Assembly (NCBI GenBank): GCA_003427395.1
Contig: BFEA01000565.1
Location: forward strand, 656,897-681,252
DNA: 24,356 nucleotides
Direction of reading: 5' to 3'
Origin: Chara braunii
Lineage: Eukaryota > Streptophyta > Charophyceae > Charales > Characeae
A program made the translations under genes and the position numbers. This document shows, one piece after another, positions 7,641 through 16,599 of this stretch. The notes under the pieces were generated by a model, which saw nothing but the letters and a program-made list of their open reading frames with translations, was not told the DNA's origin and did not search any database. How positions within the stretch are numbered: the first letter of the stretch is position 1; each line of letters starts with the position of its first letter.

Positions 7641-9140
7641 TGGAGAACATATACAGGAAAAAACTCGAGATACCGGAGCCATTACCCGGCTTCGGCTAAG
7701 AATAGGATCATGATCAATTTCTAGCCTGTTAGACAAAAGACCTCATGAGATAGGCTAAAATTCAGAAAAAGTCTGAAGAAGCTTGGAAAAATATGAGAGC
7801 GGAAGGTCAAAACTGAACCCACCTACTATCCAAAACTCTGGAACCCACCTACTATCCAAAACTTCCCCCTCAACAGATGGAACGTCGGTCCAGGCTTTTT
7901 GTCCTCGTACCAGAACTTACTTGATCTCATAGCCCCTTCTCCTAGGGTAACGGGGCACCACAACCTTCCCCAGTACTGCCCAACCAAGTTCTACGGACAG
8001 GAAGTGCCTTCCTCCCTCGACATTTCCCTTAGCGGCAAGCCCCTGACACCAGGTTACAGGGTTAATACCCCGGCGCCGATTTTTGTCAGACGGCCTTGTC
8101 CACGCGATGTGACAAAATACACTGAAAGTGCAATTCGCTCCACATAGTCCCCACAACCAGTCACAAAGGAAAGCTGAGTAGATCACATCCAGAAAACAAT
8201 GAAGCAAGGATAGTCCACACACAGTATCCACACTGTTTATTAAACCCAGAGAACTGTCTTTGCCATAATAGTCTCAGAAACATGGCGCACTGCTCAGGAA
8301 TGAGCAGCGCTTCTCCCCCAACCCAGAGTAACCGCTATCTACTACCCCAGAACCCCTGAAACAACCAGCGCCACCCAGATACTGCCTCCAGAGGGAAGCG
8401 CCACCCTGAAACGGGCCTTTGAGGCCAAGCGCCTCTCAGATGATGAAGAAGAAGACCATCGCCACAATTCCTGATGAAGATGAAGTGCCAGATGACTTCA
8501 CAGGTGAAGATCTGCAGCAGCGCCACCTTTCCTGACAAAGGAGATCTCTGAGGATGTAAGCCTCAGCTATGGCTGCAGTGCCACTACCTGGAACCCTACT
8601 CCTGAGGAGGGTTCGACAGGGCACCAACTTCTCGAACTCCCAGCAGACCTCTGATAGCCCACACCTCTGAGCAGCCCCACGTGCTGCCAGAGAACAGCAG
8701 AGGACCCAGCTATGGCCGACACTTCGAGCGTCTGGCTATGTCTGTCTTCCTCAACGCTGAAGCTGTCACCACTCCAGTTCACGCGTTGTGCCGTAGCAAT
8801 CTGCAAAAATGCCAACCGTCAAAAGCCCTGAACAGACTCCCCCATTCTCTTAATAGATCTACTCTAGCCTAGACTCGACCTAGACCGAACCTACTGGACC
8901 GACCGGTACCGTTTCAGCTTCGGCCTCTAGGGCCTCCCCTTACTCGGCTAAAGGCTATAGGACCAGTCTATCAGCTTAGGCCCTTAGGCCTGTCTGTCCA
9001 CGTGGTAGCCCGGGCCTGCTATTCGCAGTTAGGGTGACTATAAGGAAATAGGATTAGTGCGGGTCTGTTAGATTTTACAATTCACAAATATGTCCCTCAC
9101 ATATTTCCCCACAGGCTGGTCTGCCAGTTAGTACACAGAA
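7641..9140. other. No recognised gene
   Basis: I see no supportable gene. The longest frames (82 codons plus at 7899-8147; 104 codons minus at 7917-8231) have no motif I recognise. Visible details are a 26-bp tandem duplication (AACCCACCTACTATCCAAAAC twice at 7815-7865), a perfect CTGCTCA/TGAGCAG hairpin at 8290-8307, and C-rich, CAG/AGC-rich text at 8300-8900. The minus-strand segment from about 9110 downward (GGGGAAATATGTGAGGGAC, then TGTGAATTGTAAAATC) resembles a polypurine tract next to an LTR start, but I cannot find the other end. Confidence 0.4.
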
Positions 9141-9325
9141 GAAACAAAATTATGAATCTGTCCTACTATGTTACAGCCTCGGTTCAACGGGCTGCAGGCT
9201 GCAGAATCAGCAAGTCATTGCAGCAGCATGAGACCTTGTGGCCCCCTGAATGTGGAGCTTTTCTGTTACATTGTATTGTGCCTTGGGCACTGGGCCCCCT
9301 TAAACATATAAAAGGATTAAAAAAA

Positions 9326-9410
9326 AAGGGAAAATTTGTCTGGCGCCCCTGTAATTTGCGTTATTTTGCGTCGCGCCCCTCCAACGGCCGATTTACCCTG
9401 CCGCGCCCCT
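9326..9410. repeat. Left terminal inverted repeat
   Basis: Inverted partner of 10688-10772. Shared blocks, read outward to inward, are GGGAAAATTTGTCTGGCG, CCTGTAATTTGCGTTATTT, GTCGCGCCCCTCC and GATTTACCCTG. Confidence 0.8.
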
Positions 9411-9574
9411 CTGAGCAGGGTTCAAATTTTCCATTAGACCCCGGTGTCGTTTGGGCCTCAAATCTTTTCGTTACGGCCCTACCGGCACCGGTCCCTAATT
9501 TGCAGGATGCCCCTACCGGATGGCCTTTAAAAGCCAGCAGGAAAATTTTCGAGATGCCCCTACTGGTACCATTT

Positions 9575-9840
9575 GCTGCCAAGCCATTTGCTGCTATGTC
9601 ATCTGTTGCCACTTCATCTTCTGCTACGTCATCTGCTGGCAGTCCATTTGCTACCAAGCCATTTGCTACTACGCCATTTGCTGCTATGTCATCTGCTGCC
9701 ACGTCATCTTATGCCACGTCATCTGCTGCCAATCCATTTGCTACCAAGCCATTTGCTGCTATGTCATCGTCTGCTGCCTCATCAGCTGCTGTCACGGCAT
9801 CAGCTGCCAAGAGGGCGTCTGCTGCCAAGTCGTCCACAAC
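9575..9840. repeat. Minisatellite of CATTTGCTGCTATGTCATCT-like words
   Basis: Words such as CCATTTGCTACCAAGCC, GCTGCTATGTCATCTGCTG and CCACGTCATCT recur in imperfect order. All three plus frames and at least one minus frame stay open across it, which is the signature of a stop-free repeat rather than of selection. In one frame it would encode an Ala/Ser/Thr-rich stretch. Confidence 0.7.
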
Positions 9841-10137
9841 TGTCACACCTTCTACTGCTTTCCCAGATGCAGGGGCGGCTCCCTCTTCCGACAAACGAAA
9901 GGATGTTAGTGGTGGACAGTCTGAGTCAACGACGAGGGCAACGGCGACCTCGATGAAATCAAGGTGGGAAAGAAGAAGTCTGGGACGAAAATCAGGGGGC
10001 AGGCGTTGGGTCTTGCAAGTCAGTATCTCGTCTCATCTGAAGGTTACGATCTATGGAAGAAGATGATGAAGGAGGAGAGGGGTGTTGTGATGGTGCTGCG
10101 CGCCTATGGCTGGTTGGTGGACTGTACAACGTTCCAG

Positions 10138-10140
<3 letters not shown>

Positions 10141-10191
<51 letters not shown>

Positions 10192-10343
10192 CTTGCCCAA
10201 GGTAGGTTTATCAAAGTTCCGAAACATACGGTCATGATGGCCGTGTGTACAATCATTATGACAGTTGCCCAAAATGCAACTATAATGACTGTCATTTTAG
10301 ACACGGCCATCATGACCCTACGCTTCGTAACTTCGATAAACCA

Positions 10344-10428
<85 letters not shown>
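10141..10428. repeat. Large palindrome flanked by complementary TC and GA microsatellites
   Basis: (TC)18 at 10141-10176 and (GC)8 to 10192 precede the left arm 10203-10269; the right arm 10276-10343 is followed by (GA)~41 at 10347-10428. Pairing blocks include GGTTTATC/GATAAACC, GGTCATGATGGCCGTGT/ACACGGCCATCATGACC and GACAGTTGC/GCAACTATAATGACTGTC. The two microsatellites are themselves complementary, so the fold can extend to ~290 nt. Further (TC) and (CA) runs follow at 10447-10486. Confidence 0.9.
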
Positions 10429-10431
<3 letters not shown>

Positions 10432-10687
10432 TCACCAACTCACCCTTTCTCTCTCTCTCTCTCTCTGTGTCACACACACACACACACTTGCAGGGAAGCG
10501 GACGATAAGGCACAGGGCCTGATGGAAATGCGACTTTGTGGTGCCTCACGGCTGGGGGGGCATTGCAGAAAGATGGCTGCCCGTCATGAGGGCATATGGC
10601 ACAGGGCCCGACCGTCAGTCCAAGGAGGGCGTCCTGGAAAGTTGTGGTCACTACCGACAAGGGTCTGCAGAAAATATTTTTTGGCCC

Positions 10688-10772
10688 AGGGGCTCGACAG
10701 GGTAAATCAGCCGTCGGAGGGGCGCGACAGGAAATAACGCAAATTACAGGAGCGCCAGACAAATTTTCCCTT
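10688..10772. repeat. Right terminal inverted repeat
   Basis: Reverse complement of 9326-9410, ending ...CAGACAAATTTTCCCTT at 10772. Mismatches are scattered single bases, so the ends are old or from different copies. Confidence 0.8.
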
Positions 10773-10884
10773 AAAAAGAAAGGAGAAGGTAGGAAAACAA
10801 AAAAATGAAATAAAATAAAATAAAACTAAAGCAAAGGAAGAAAGGTAAAAAGAAGGCAGAGGCTGCCTGGAAGTAGCAGTATTT

Positions 10885-10995
10885 ACCTTCTTCCCCCAAA
10901 TACAAGGCACGCCGCACGGTCATCGTAGTTGTATTTAGACTGAAAAGATGCCCTAAATACAACTATAATGACCGTTGTATTTGGATGAAGAAGGT
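10885..10995. repeat. Compound foldback sharing ATACAACTATAATGACCGT
   Basis: Three pairs of arms nest: ACCTTCTTC (10885-10893)/GAAGAAGGT (10987-10995), CCAAATACAA (10896-10905)/TTGTATTTGG (10975-10984), and ACGGTCATCGTAG...TTTAG (10916-10938)/CTAAATACAACTATAATG... (10953-10975, 21 of 23 matching). The inner arm word also occurs in the 10.2-kb palindrome and once near 572-600, so this is a small foldback family. Confidence 0.85.
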
Positions 10996-11102
10996 AGCGG
11001 TTTTCAACTGGGTGGCCGAACATTAACTATGTGTATCTTTTTTCTTTTTTCTTTTTTTTTTTGGTCTAATTATGTCTGCAAAAAACTGCCAATTACCCGC
11101 GT

Positions 11103-11849
11103 GTGTCGTGCCCATCGCACCATCTGTTTGATTGCTATCTCCTTTTTTCCAAAGGTCTGCTTTGGACACATCTTTTTCCAAGTAACAGTGCTAGCTCCGG
11201 ATCTCGGCCAATGAAGGCAAGGAACACATCCCTGGCAAGAAAGGTGGAAGGGCCACCACAACTCCCAACCACATTCCGTCTACGAGCTTTGCAAGCCTGC
11301 AACAACTTGTTAGATCACGAGCAAAAGGCCGCTGAGAACTTCAACGACCACCTGCACATGATCTATTGGTGGTCTCGTCGAAGTCGGTTCGACACCAGGA
11401 ATTTTGATGGCTTCCACTTTGCACTTCCATGCAACCAGTGCCTCAACAGAGGGGGGGGGGGNGGGGAGGCGACCTTGCCTCGAGGGTGTGACCACTACCC
11501 TTCCGTCTTGGTTTCCCAGTTAAATTACCAGTACCTACCACATTTTTTGTACTCCTTGGCCTCGAATGAATTTGGACCGCATGGGCAGGCCGATTCGTGT
11601 TCCTCGTTAACTCAACAGCCGGCCCAACCGGTAGGTACTGGTGGTTTAAACCACTGGTACTTCCGAGCCTCTTTTTCACAAGGCTGGAAACGCCTCTTTT
11701 TCACAAGCTTAGCTTGGAAATGCCCTGTGCGCCAGAAAAAGGCGAATCGGCATGGGCCTCCTTTTGGGTGGGGCCGCTCCAGCTTCTTGTGGCCAAAACT
11801 TGCAGGTGCATGCACACGTGTTAGAGAAAATGTCCGGCAAACACGCTAG
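11103..11849 (+). CDS. Weak open frame, 248 aa, unrecognised
   Basis: The frame is long but contains an N within a G-run (about 11451-11465), making the reading across it unreliable. The N-terminal half (residues ~50-110, with ACNNLLDHEQKAAENF, DHLHMIYWWSRRSRFDTR and LPCNQC) reads like protein; the C-terminal half has repeated phrases from short DNA duplications (CGCCTCTTTTTCACAAG twice at about 11668 and 11690) and a palindrome at about 11636-11661. No family is recognised and no neighbour explains it. It could be an exon remnant or chance; I lean to non-coding for the second half. Confidence 0.2.
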   Translation: MSCPSHHLFDCYLLFSKGLLWTHLFPSNSASSGSRPMKARNTSLARKVEGPPQLPTTFRLRALQACNNLLDHEQKAAENFNDHLHMIYWWSRRSRFDTRNFDGFHFALPCNQCLNRGGGXGEATLPRGCDHYPSVLVSQLNYQYLPHFLYSLASNEFGPHGQADSCSSLTQQPAQPVGTGGLNHWYFRASFSQGWKRLFFTSLAWKCPVRQKKANRHGPPFGWGRSSFLWPKLAGACTRVRENVRQTR

Positions 11850-11875
11850 TGGTTTAAAGTTTAAACCAGCAGTAC

Positions 11876-11916
11876 TTCCTAAAATCGTGCCTGTTATCAA
11901 GCCACGATTTTAGGAA
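11876..11916. repeat. 14-bp hairpin in repeat family R2 (copy 2)
   Basis: TTCCTAAAATCGTG (11876-11889) pairs perfectly with CACGATTTTAGGAA (11903-11916) around a 13-nt loop. TGGTTTAAAGTTTAAACCA at about 11850-11868 is a second palindrome beside it. The downstream half and the following ~45 bp match 1360-1440. Confidence 0.8.
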
Positions 11917-12224
11917 ACGTACGGGCCTGTAGTTCATCGGACTAGAAATGCTTCTACCAGCCCAGGCCCGAATCAAAAAGTTCTTACCGTGTAAACCAGT
12001 AAGCAACCTACTATTTTTTTTTTTCTCTTCTTTTCTTTTTTTTCTGCTTCGGTTGAACTTGCAGTTTAACGTTCCTTCAGGAAGTACTGCTTCAGGTACT
12101 GGGGCAAAAAGATGCAGGGTGTGTGCAAGAGCCTGCATCCGTGATTCGCCAGTTTTTTTTCTCAGCTATGAGATCATCTAGAAAAAAGTCGAGGTAATAG
12201 GAGTAAAGTTAGGGGGGCCCACGC

Positions 12225-12345
12225 ACCCTTTTTTTTTTTTAACTCACCAGGGAAAGTGATACGAGCACCCACCCCAAGTAGGCCGCCTGTTGACTCCAAT
12301 CTATTGGTGGGGAGGGGCCCACGGACCTTTATTCTGTGGATGTCA
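12225..12345 (-). repeat. Retroposon 3' end (family R1, copy d)
   Basis: On the minus strand CCCCACCAATAGATTGGAGT leads through GGTGGGTGCTCGTATCAC to GAGTTAAAAAAAAAA. This follows copy a almost base by base up to its own A-tail, supporting a shared 3' terminus. Confidence 0.6.
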
Positions 12346-12610
12346 GGGTTTCTCCTGAATCAGATCATTGTAGCTAGGGATTCATGACTCGGACGACGAA
12401 CAGTAGTGGAGTTGAGGGATTATGTTGCTTTGCCTTGCCGACATGATCTGAGAGACAACAAAGTGCGCAATTCCTTTGAGTCAGACATGAAGTGTGCAAA
12501 CAGACATCCATGCAAGAATGTAAGTGGACAAGCTCGAAAAAGTCTCTTTAGTCTATTAAGCCAAATTGAATTGGAGAAGATTTGACAACAAAGCACAGAT
12601 ATGGTGCCGA

Positions 12611-12705
12611 CCGTAGGCACACACAAGGGGTGAAGACGGTAGGCACTCACAAGGGGTGAAGACGGTAGGCACGCACAAGGGGTGAAGACGGTAGGCACGC
12701 ACGCT
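12611..12705. repeat. 26-bp minisatellite, about 3.5 units
   Basis: GTAGGCACACACAAGGGG and variants, followed by TGAAGACG, repeat head to tail with one variable base (A, T or G) in the CACNCAC segment. The period is 26 bp. Confidence 0.9.
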
Positions 12706-13217
12706 GGCGTTTCTTAGCCTCTGCAGAAACCAAAGCGAAACAGCTCTTTCTGATGATTGGAGAACGTAAGCGATCCTTTTTGCCAGCTGGCGAAACAAAG
12801 TGCCTAAAAGTGCGCAATCTTTTTTTTTTTTTTGGGGGGGGGTGGAGAATACACGGGAGTCATAAAAATGAGTTATAACTTATAATAATTGCACTATGGC
12901 CATTTTTTTTTTTTTTCTTCTTTTTCCCAATCGACCGAAACCCTAACCATGATGTGATGTGTATTATAGTGATGTGATTTGTATCTGCTGAAAAACGGGT
13001 CCAGCATCCCTATATCGTGTTGAATAACAACGTCCAACAGGCAGAAACTATCTACATATGTCCATATTCTATATCTATCGAAGTATAATCACGAAATCCT
13101 AAGCACTATATGATGTATATGACCTTTTATGAATCAAGCCTAAAAGCATAGCACTATCAATGATGAGAGATGTATGATCTGAGCGTCCAGTCTAGTATCC
13201 AATGTGCATTATCATGT

Positions 13218-13293
13218 GAAACTGTCAGGGGGCATTGATTACTTCCCTGCGCCGGGAAGGATTGACCTCCTGCTAATTAATCCCTACAGTTTC
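13218..13293. repeat. Nested inverted repeat
   Basis: GAAACTGT (13218-13225) pairs with ACAGTTTC (13286-13293), GGG with CCC just inside, and TTCCC (13243-13247) with GGGAA (13254-13258) at the centre. No frame uses it. Confidence 0.6.
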
Positions 13294-13299
13294 GAATTG

Positions 13300-14480
13300 C
13301 AGTTTGGGCAATGTATACAACCCAGCTCTGTGGGCATAATTATCAATAACACAAATGCAAAAGACAGATGTTGAGTTTCAATGGAGAACGATGTCGAGCG
13401 CATCGGTCCGGCACCACACAAGGCAGCGCGGGACCCTCCCGGCCGCATCACGCAGAAGTTGGTCTAAATCCTCGTCGCGAAGATACATGGAGCTTCCGCA
13501 AGCCGCTTTGGCTGAGTGCGCCAGCCATACCTCTCGCGAGTCCCTACAACAGGATAGGGCCTACGCGAGGCATGACTTACCTCCACCTTACGGGAGTTGT
13601 TACCTCCCTTCGGTGGGCGTATCCCTACCGAGCTACCAGTCCACATTATAAAAGTTAATCAGTTGCAATCACAGAGGTGGACCAACCGAGGGCATTTCTC
13701 GTTCGCTGTAGCATAGGGGGTATGCGCGGTATTACACCTCTATCGACCCCGCACGCGAACCGGCACCTTGCGGGGCTGAGGTCCCAAGCGCAACTCGTCG
13801 CCGGTCGACTAGGACGCATCCCATACGCCACGCGCACACCACTATAAAGAACATAAAAATACAAACACACACACACACGCACGTACATATAAATATACAG
13901 AACGATACTGAACGAACAACGCGACAACACTCCTAGTCTTTTAGTAGCCATCCCATAACTTTCCGATGCGGAAATCGGATAGGCGTCGCACGCGAGACTT
14001 AGTATAAAACCGCGCGGACGCAGGGCTAACTCATATCGATTCGCAATGCAAGCGTACGCAAGCAATCGCAATGATGGCATACCATGTAGTACACATACTC
14101 AGGCGATCCTCATTAATCTCGAGGGTCGCGTTCGACACTCAAGCGTCGGCTGACACACGCCTTGAGGGATAAACTCTCGACGTTGGACAACCACCAAGTG
14201 CGGTTGAGAACCACACCCTCTTCTGCACCCTGCGGAGAGTGGGTGGTATACAGGTTCATACTTGTGGTGGCAATCGTCTCTAATTGCCCTGGAGGCCAGC
14301 TCCACTATCTGGGGCCTGGAGAGAAATCAAGGGGTTTGACTTTGATGGCTGCCACGGACTACAACGTCCAACCGTAGAAATCCTAAAAAGCAAAGGCTAA
14401 AAGGGAAAGTCCCTTTTATCTTGAAAACATAATTTGTTCAACCCTTACGTGCGGTCACAGTAGGCCGCTCGAAACACTCG
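13300..14480. other. No recognised gene; GC-richer unique-looking stretch
   Basis: Frames of 96-98 codons (plus, 13355-13658) and 141 codons (minus, 13655-14080) cross this region. The latter translates a (CA)n run at about 13863-13878 and has no recognisable motif. I cannot assign a gene. A small hairpin AAAGGGAAAGTCCCTTT lies near 14400. Confidence 0.4.
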
Positions 14481-14557
14481 AGACATAAGTATTCACATAT
14501 ATATATAAAATGTTATTAATATAGGACGATCACTTGTCACAGTCACAGTAGGACTCC

Positions 14558-14565
14558 TCTCAGCC

Positions 14566-14599
<34 letters not shown>

Positions 14600-14600
14600 G
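14558..14600. repeat. (AT)n microsatellite
   Basis: An almost uninterrupted TATATA run, broken once by a C. A shorter TATATATATA run lies at about 14497-14507. Confidence 0.9.
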
Positions 14601-15194
14601 AGCGCAGGCAGTCAGATTCAAAGTCCGAATCACCAAACATACATGTAATCACATCAAAAATCCCACCAAAAGTTTATGCATTACAAGGGGTCAACTTCAA
14701 CCATTCTCTGCACTCACACCCCTTGCTTTTAGCCATACAAGCCTCACATTTTATGCAACTCTCAAAATAAAATACTCAGTACTTTTCTTTAAATGGTCAT
14801 TCAAAAATAAAGTCCGGGTGAAAACACAATAAAACAGTTCAAATCACAAGGCTAAAGTCTTTAGGTTGAGCGGCAGGAGTGAATTGGAGTTGAATCTTAA
14901 ACCGACGAATCGGCAACCGACCTGTTATCAGTGATAACCGAAGATGATCCTTGTAGGACCAATCTGAGTCTAGCCCAAATCATGAATCAATCAATTAAGA
15001 AGACATGTAACACAAGACATACCAATCCCCAAGCTAAAGTCCTAAGTGTATGGAGAATACAGCTCCATAACACATCCTCACCCAAGATCCTTCTACAAAC
15101 TAAGTCTAAGTCAACCTCTAAGTCACTGCCCAAAGAAAGGTAGACTTTGGCAGAATCTCCTCTATATAGAGTGGATTGCCAAAATCGTCACCTG

Positions 15195-15560
15195 TCAAAA
15201 TATATTTTATCTCCTCTTAAACTAAGAAAATATCGGCATCACTTCCCGTAGGAAAAGTGTTTTTTCAAGATTTATATCAGCCCGAATATGAAAAGAGAAA
15301 TGGTCTTTGACTTTTCAAAGTCAAATTTGTCTAACTCCTTAAATTAACAAAGATTTGGACAATACTCCCTTTACAAAATGAGACTTTCCAAATTTTTACT
15401 AAGTCATGTATAAAATTTAGACAAGTAAAACTTAAAAAAACCAAAATTTGACTAGCTCTTTGGATTTGCAGAAATTTCGGCAGCGCTTCCCGTAGAGAAA
15501 GTGGCTTACCAAGATTTATACAAGACCAAGTATAATAAAAAATCCTAGAAAATGCAAAAA
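15195..15560. repeat. ~120-bp tandem repeat, three diverged units
   Basis: Units begin near 15195, 15322 and 15441 with CAAA(A/T)(T/A)T..CT..CTC and continue to an ATTT-GGCA-CTTCCC block, then CAAGATTTATA or CCAAATTTTTA. Units 1 and 3 share TTCCCGTAG(G/A)(A)GAAAGTG and are closer to each other than to unit 2. AT-rich, with no open frame. Confidence 0.7.
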
Positions 15561-15778
15561 TTGATCTAAGTAAAGAAAACTTAGCTCAGAAAATGCAGGA
15601 ATTTGAAACTAGCTCCTATGGCTCTAGCACGTGGCGAGCAACTAAAGCAACTACCTATCAATTAAAATACAACGACATAAGTAAATACTCTCACCTCCCA
15701 AAAATCAACTTATCAAACAATAGTTCATAGTCTCACAATGATTCTTCCCTTTATAACCAACTTACATAGGGCATAAAA
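15561..15778. other. AT-rich spacer without gene
   Basis: Between the ~120-bp repeats and the hairpin array I see only AT-rich text with no frame or repeat of note. Confidence 0.4.
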
Positions 15779-16490
15779 CTAGACCACCCAAACTTATGGA
15801 ACATGTCTAGCTTAACCATGGAGTATACACAAACACAGGGCACACCAACTTTTCTCTTCTTTGAGCATATGACTAGGCCACCCTAGTCGCCCCGAATCAT
15901 TTAAGTATTCCAATTATATATATTTGTCTGTACTTAGTCTTTTGAGGTAGCATAACCGATCATCTTGAACTCAAGATTCAGCTTGCCTCTTCGTACCACA
16001 AGTCTATTTTTAATTAGTACTCTCTTCAGTTGATGATAAGCTATAGTCAGACCACCCAAACTTATGGAACCCTGTCTGACTAGCCTGTTTATAAGTAGGA
16101 TAGTAATAAACTATAGTCAAATTGTAGCCTTTTGGTTCCTGCATGGGCGTGGCGTTGGACCAAGACCACCCAAACTTATGGAACATGTCTTGGTCCTCAG
16201 CCTGGTTCATTTCTCACAAAACCAAAACAGGAAGAGGTTGAGTCACCCAAACTTATGGAACATGCTCAGACCTCCTCGCTCAGAAACTAAAGAAACTGAC
16301 AACAACCCAAAGTAAACAAGGCGACCAAGCCACCCAAACTTATGAAACATGATTGGCCCCTGAAAGTCATCCACAGTCGGTCCTCACAAGTCAGAGCAAC
16401 CAGACCACCCAAACTTATGGAACATGTCTGGTTCTCCAGGCAATTCAAAATGAACATAGCACAAGACCTTCCCAAACTTATGGAACTGAC
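15779..16490. other. Array of conserved-core, variable-arm hairpins (seven core copies)
   Basis: The core CACCCAAACTTATGGAACAT starts at 15785, 16053, 16167, 16244, 16331 and 16406, with a degenerate seventh copy at about 16470. Flanking arms pair in each of the first six: CTAGAC/GTCTAG (15779-15784/15805-15810); TAGTCAGAC/GTCTGACTA (16044-16052/16074-16082); GGACCAAGAC/GTCTTGGTCC (16157-16166/16187-16196); GAGGTTGAGT with GCTCAGACCTC, one bulge (16234-16243/16264-16274); CCAAGC/GATTGG, one mismatch (16325-16330/16351-16356); AACCAGAC/GTCTGGTT plus GAG/CTC (16394-16405/16426-16436). Beyond a common GAC/GTC closing triplet, arm sequences differ between copies yet stay complementary. Within the core, CCA and TGG can pair around AACTTA. 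Spacers (about 37-234 nt) are not repeated. No coding frame explains it. Confidence 0.9.
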
Positions 16491-16599
16491 CCAGCCTTTG
16501 GTTGACCCAGTCAAACACATGCAATACTTCCTTTCTCCCATCCTTCCCCCCACATGCAACCCCACAATCTGTTTTCAGTCAAACAACAAAAACTGAAAC

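Larger units (their letters stand above)
9326..10772. mobile_element. Unit bounded by 85-bp terminal inverted repeats
   Basis: The left end AAGGGAAAATTTGTCTGGCG (9326 onward, to 9410) is matched by the reverse complement of 10688-10772 along its whole length with scattered mismatches. Inside are an Ala/Ser-type minisatellite (9575-9840) and a large palindrome (10141-10428). No transposase is present, so it would be non-autonomous. The flanks are A-rich on both sides (TTAAAAAAA and TTAAAAAG), so a target-site duplication cannot be separated from simple sequence. GCGCCCCT-type words recur within the ends (about 9343, 9373, 9403). Confidence 0.6.

Noticed and set aside
9152-10066. 304-codon plus-strand frame
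   Set aside because: It runs through a terminal inverted repeat and a minisatellite that is open in several frames on both strands; the length comes from the repeat.
9964-10737. 257-codon plus-strand frame with long Arg/Glu and Ser/Leu runs
   Set aside because: It is the translation of TC, GC and GA microsatellites and of a palindrome.
15779-16490. CRISPR-like array
   Set aside because: Repeats with unique spacers, but spacer lengths are irregular, the arms vary between copies, there are no cas genes, and the context is eukaryotic.
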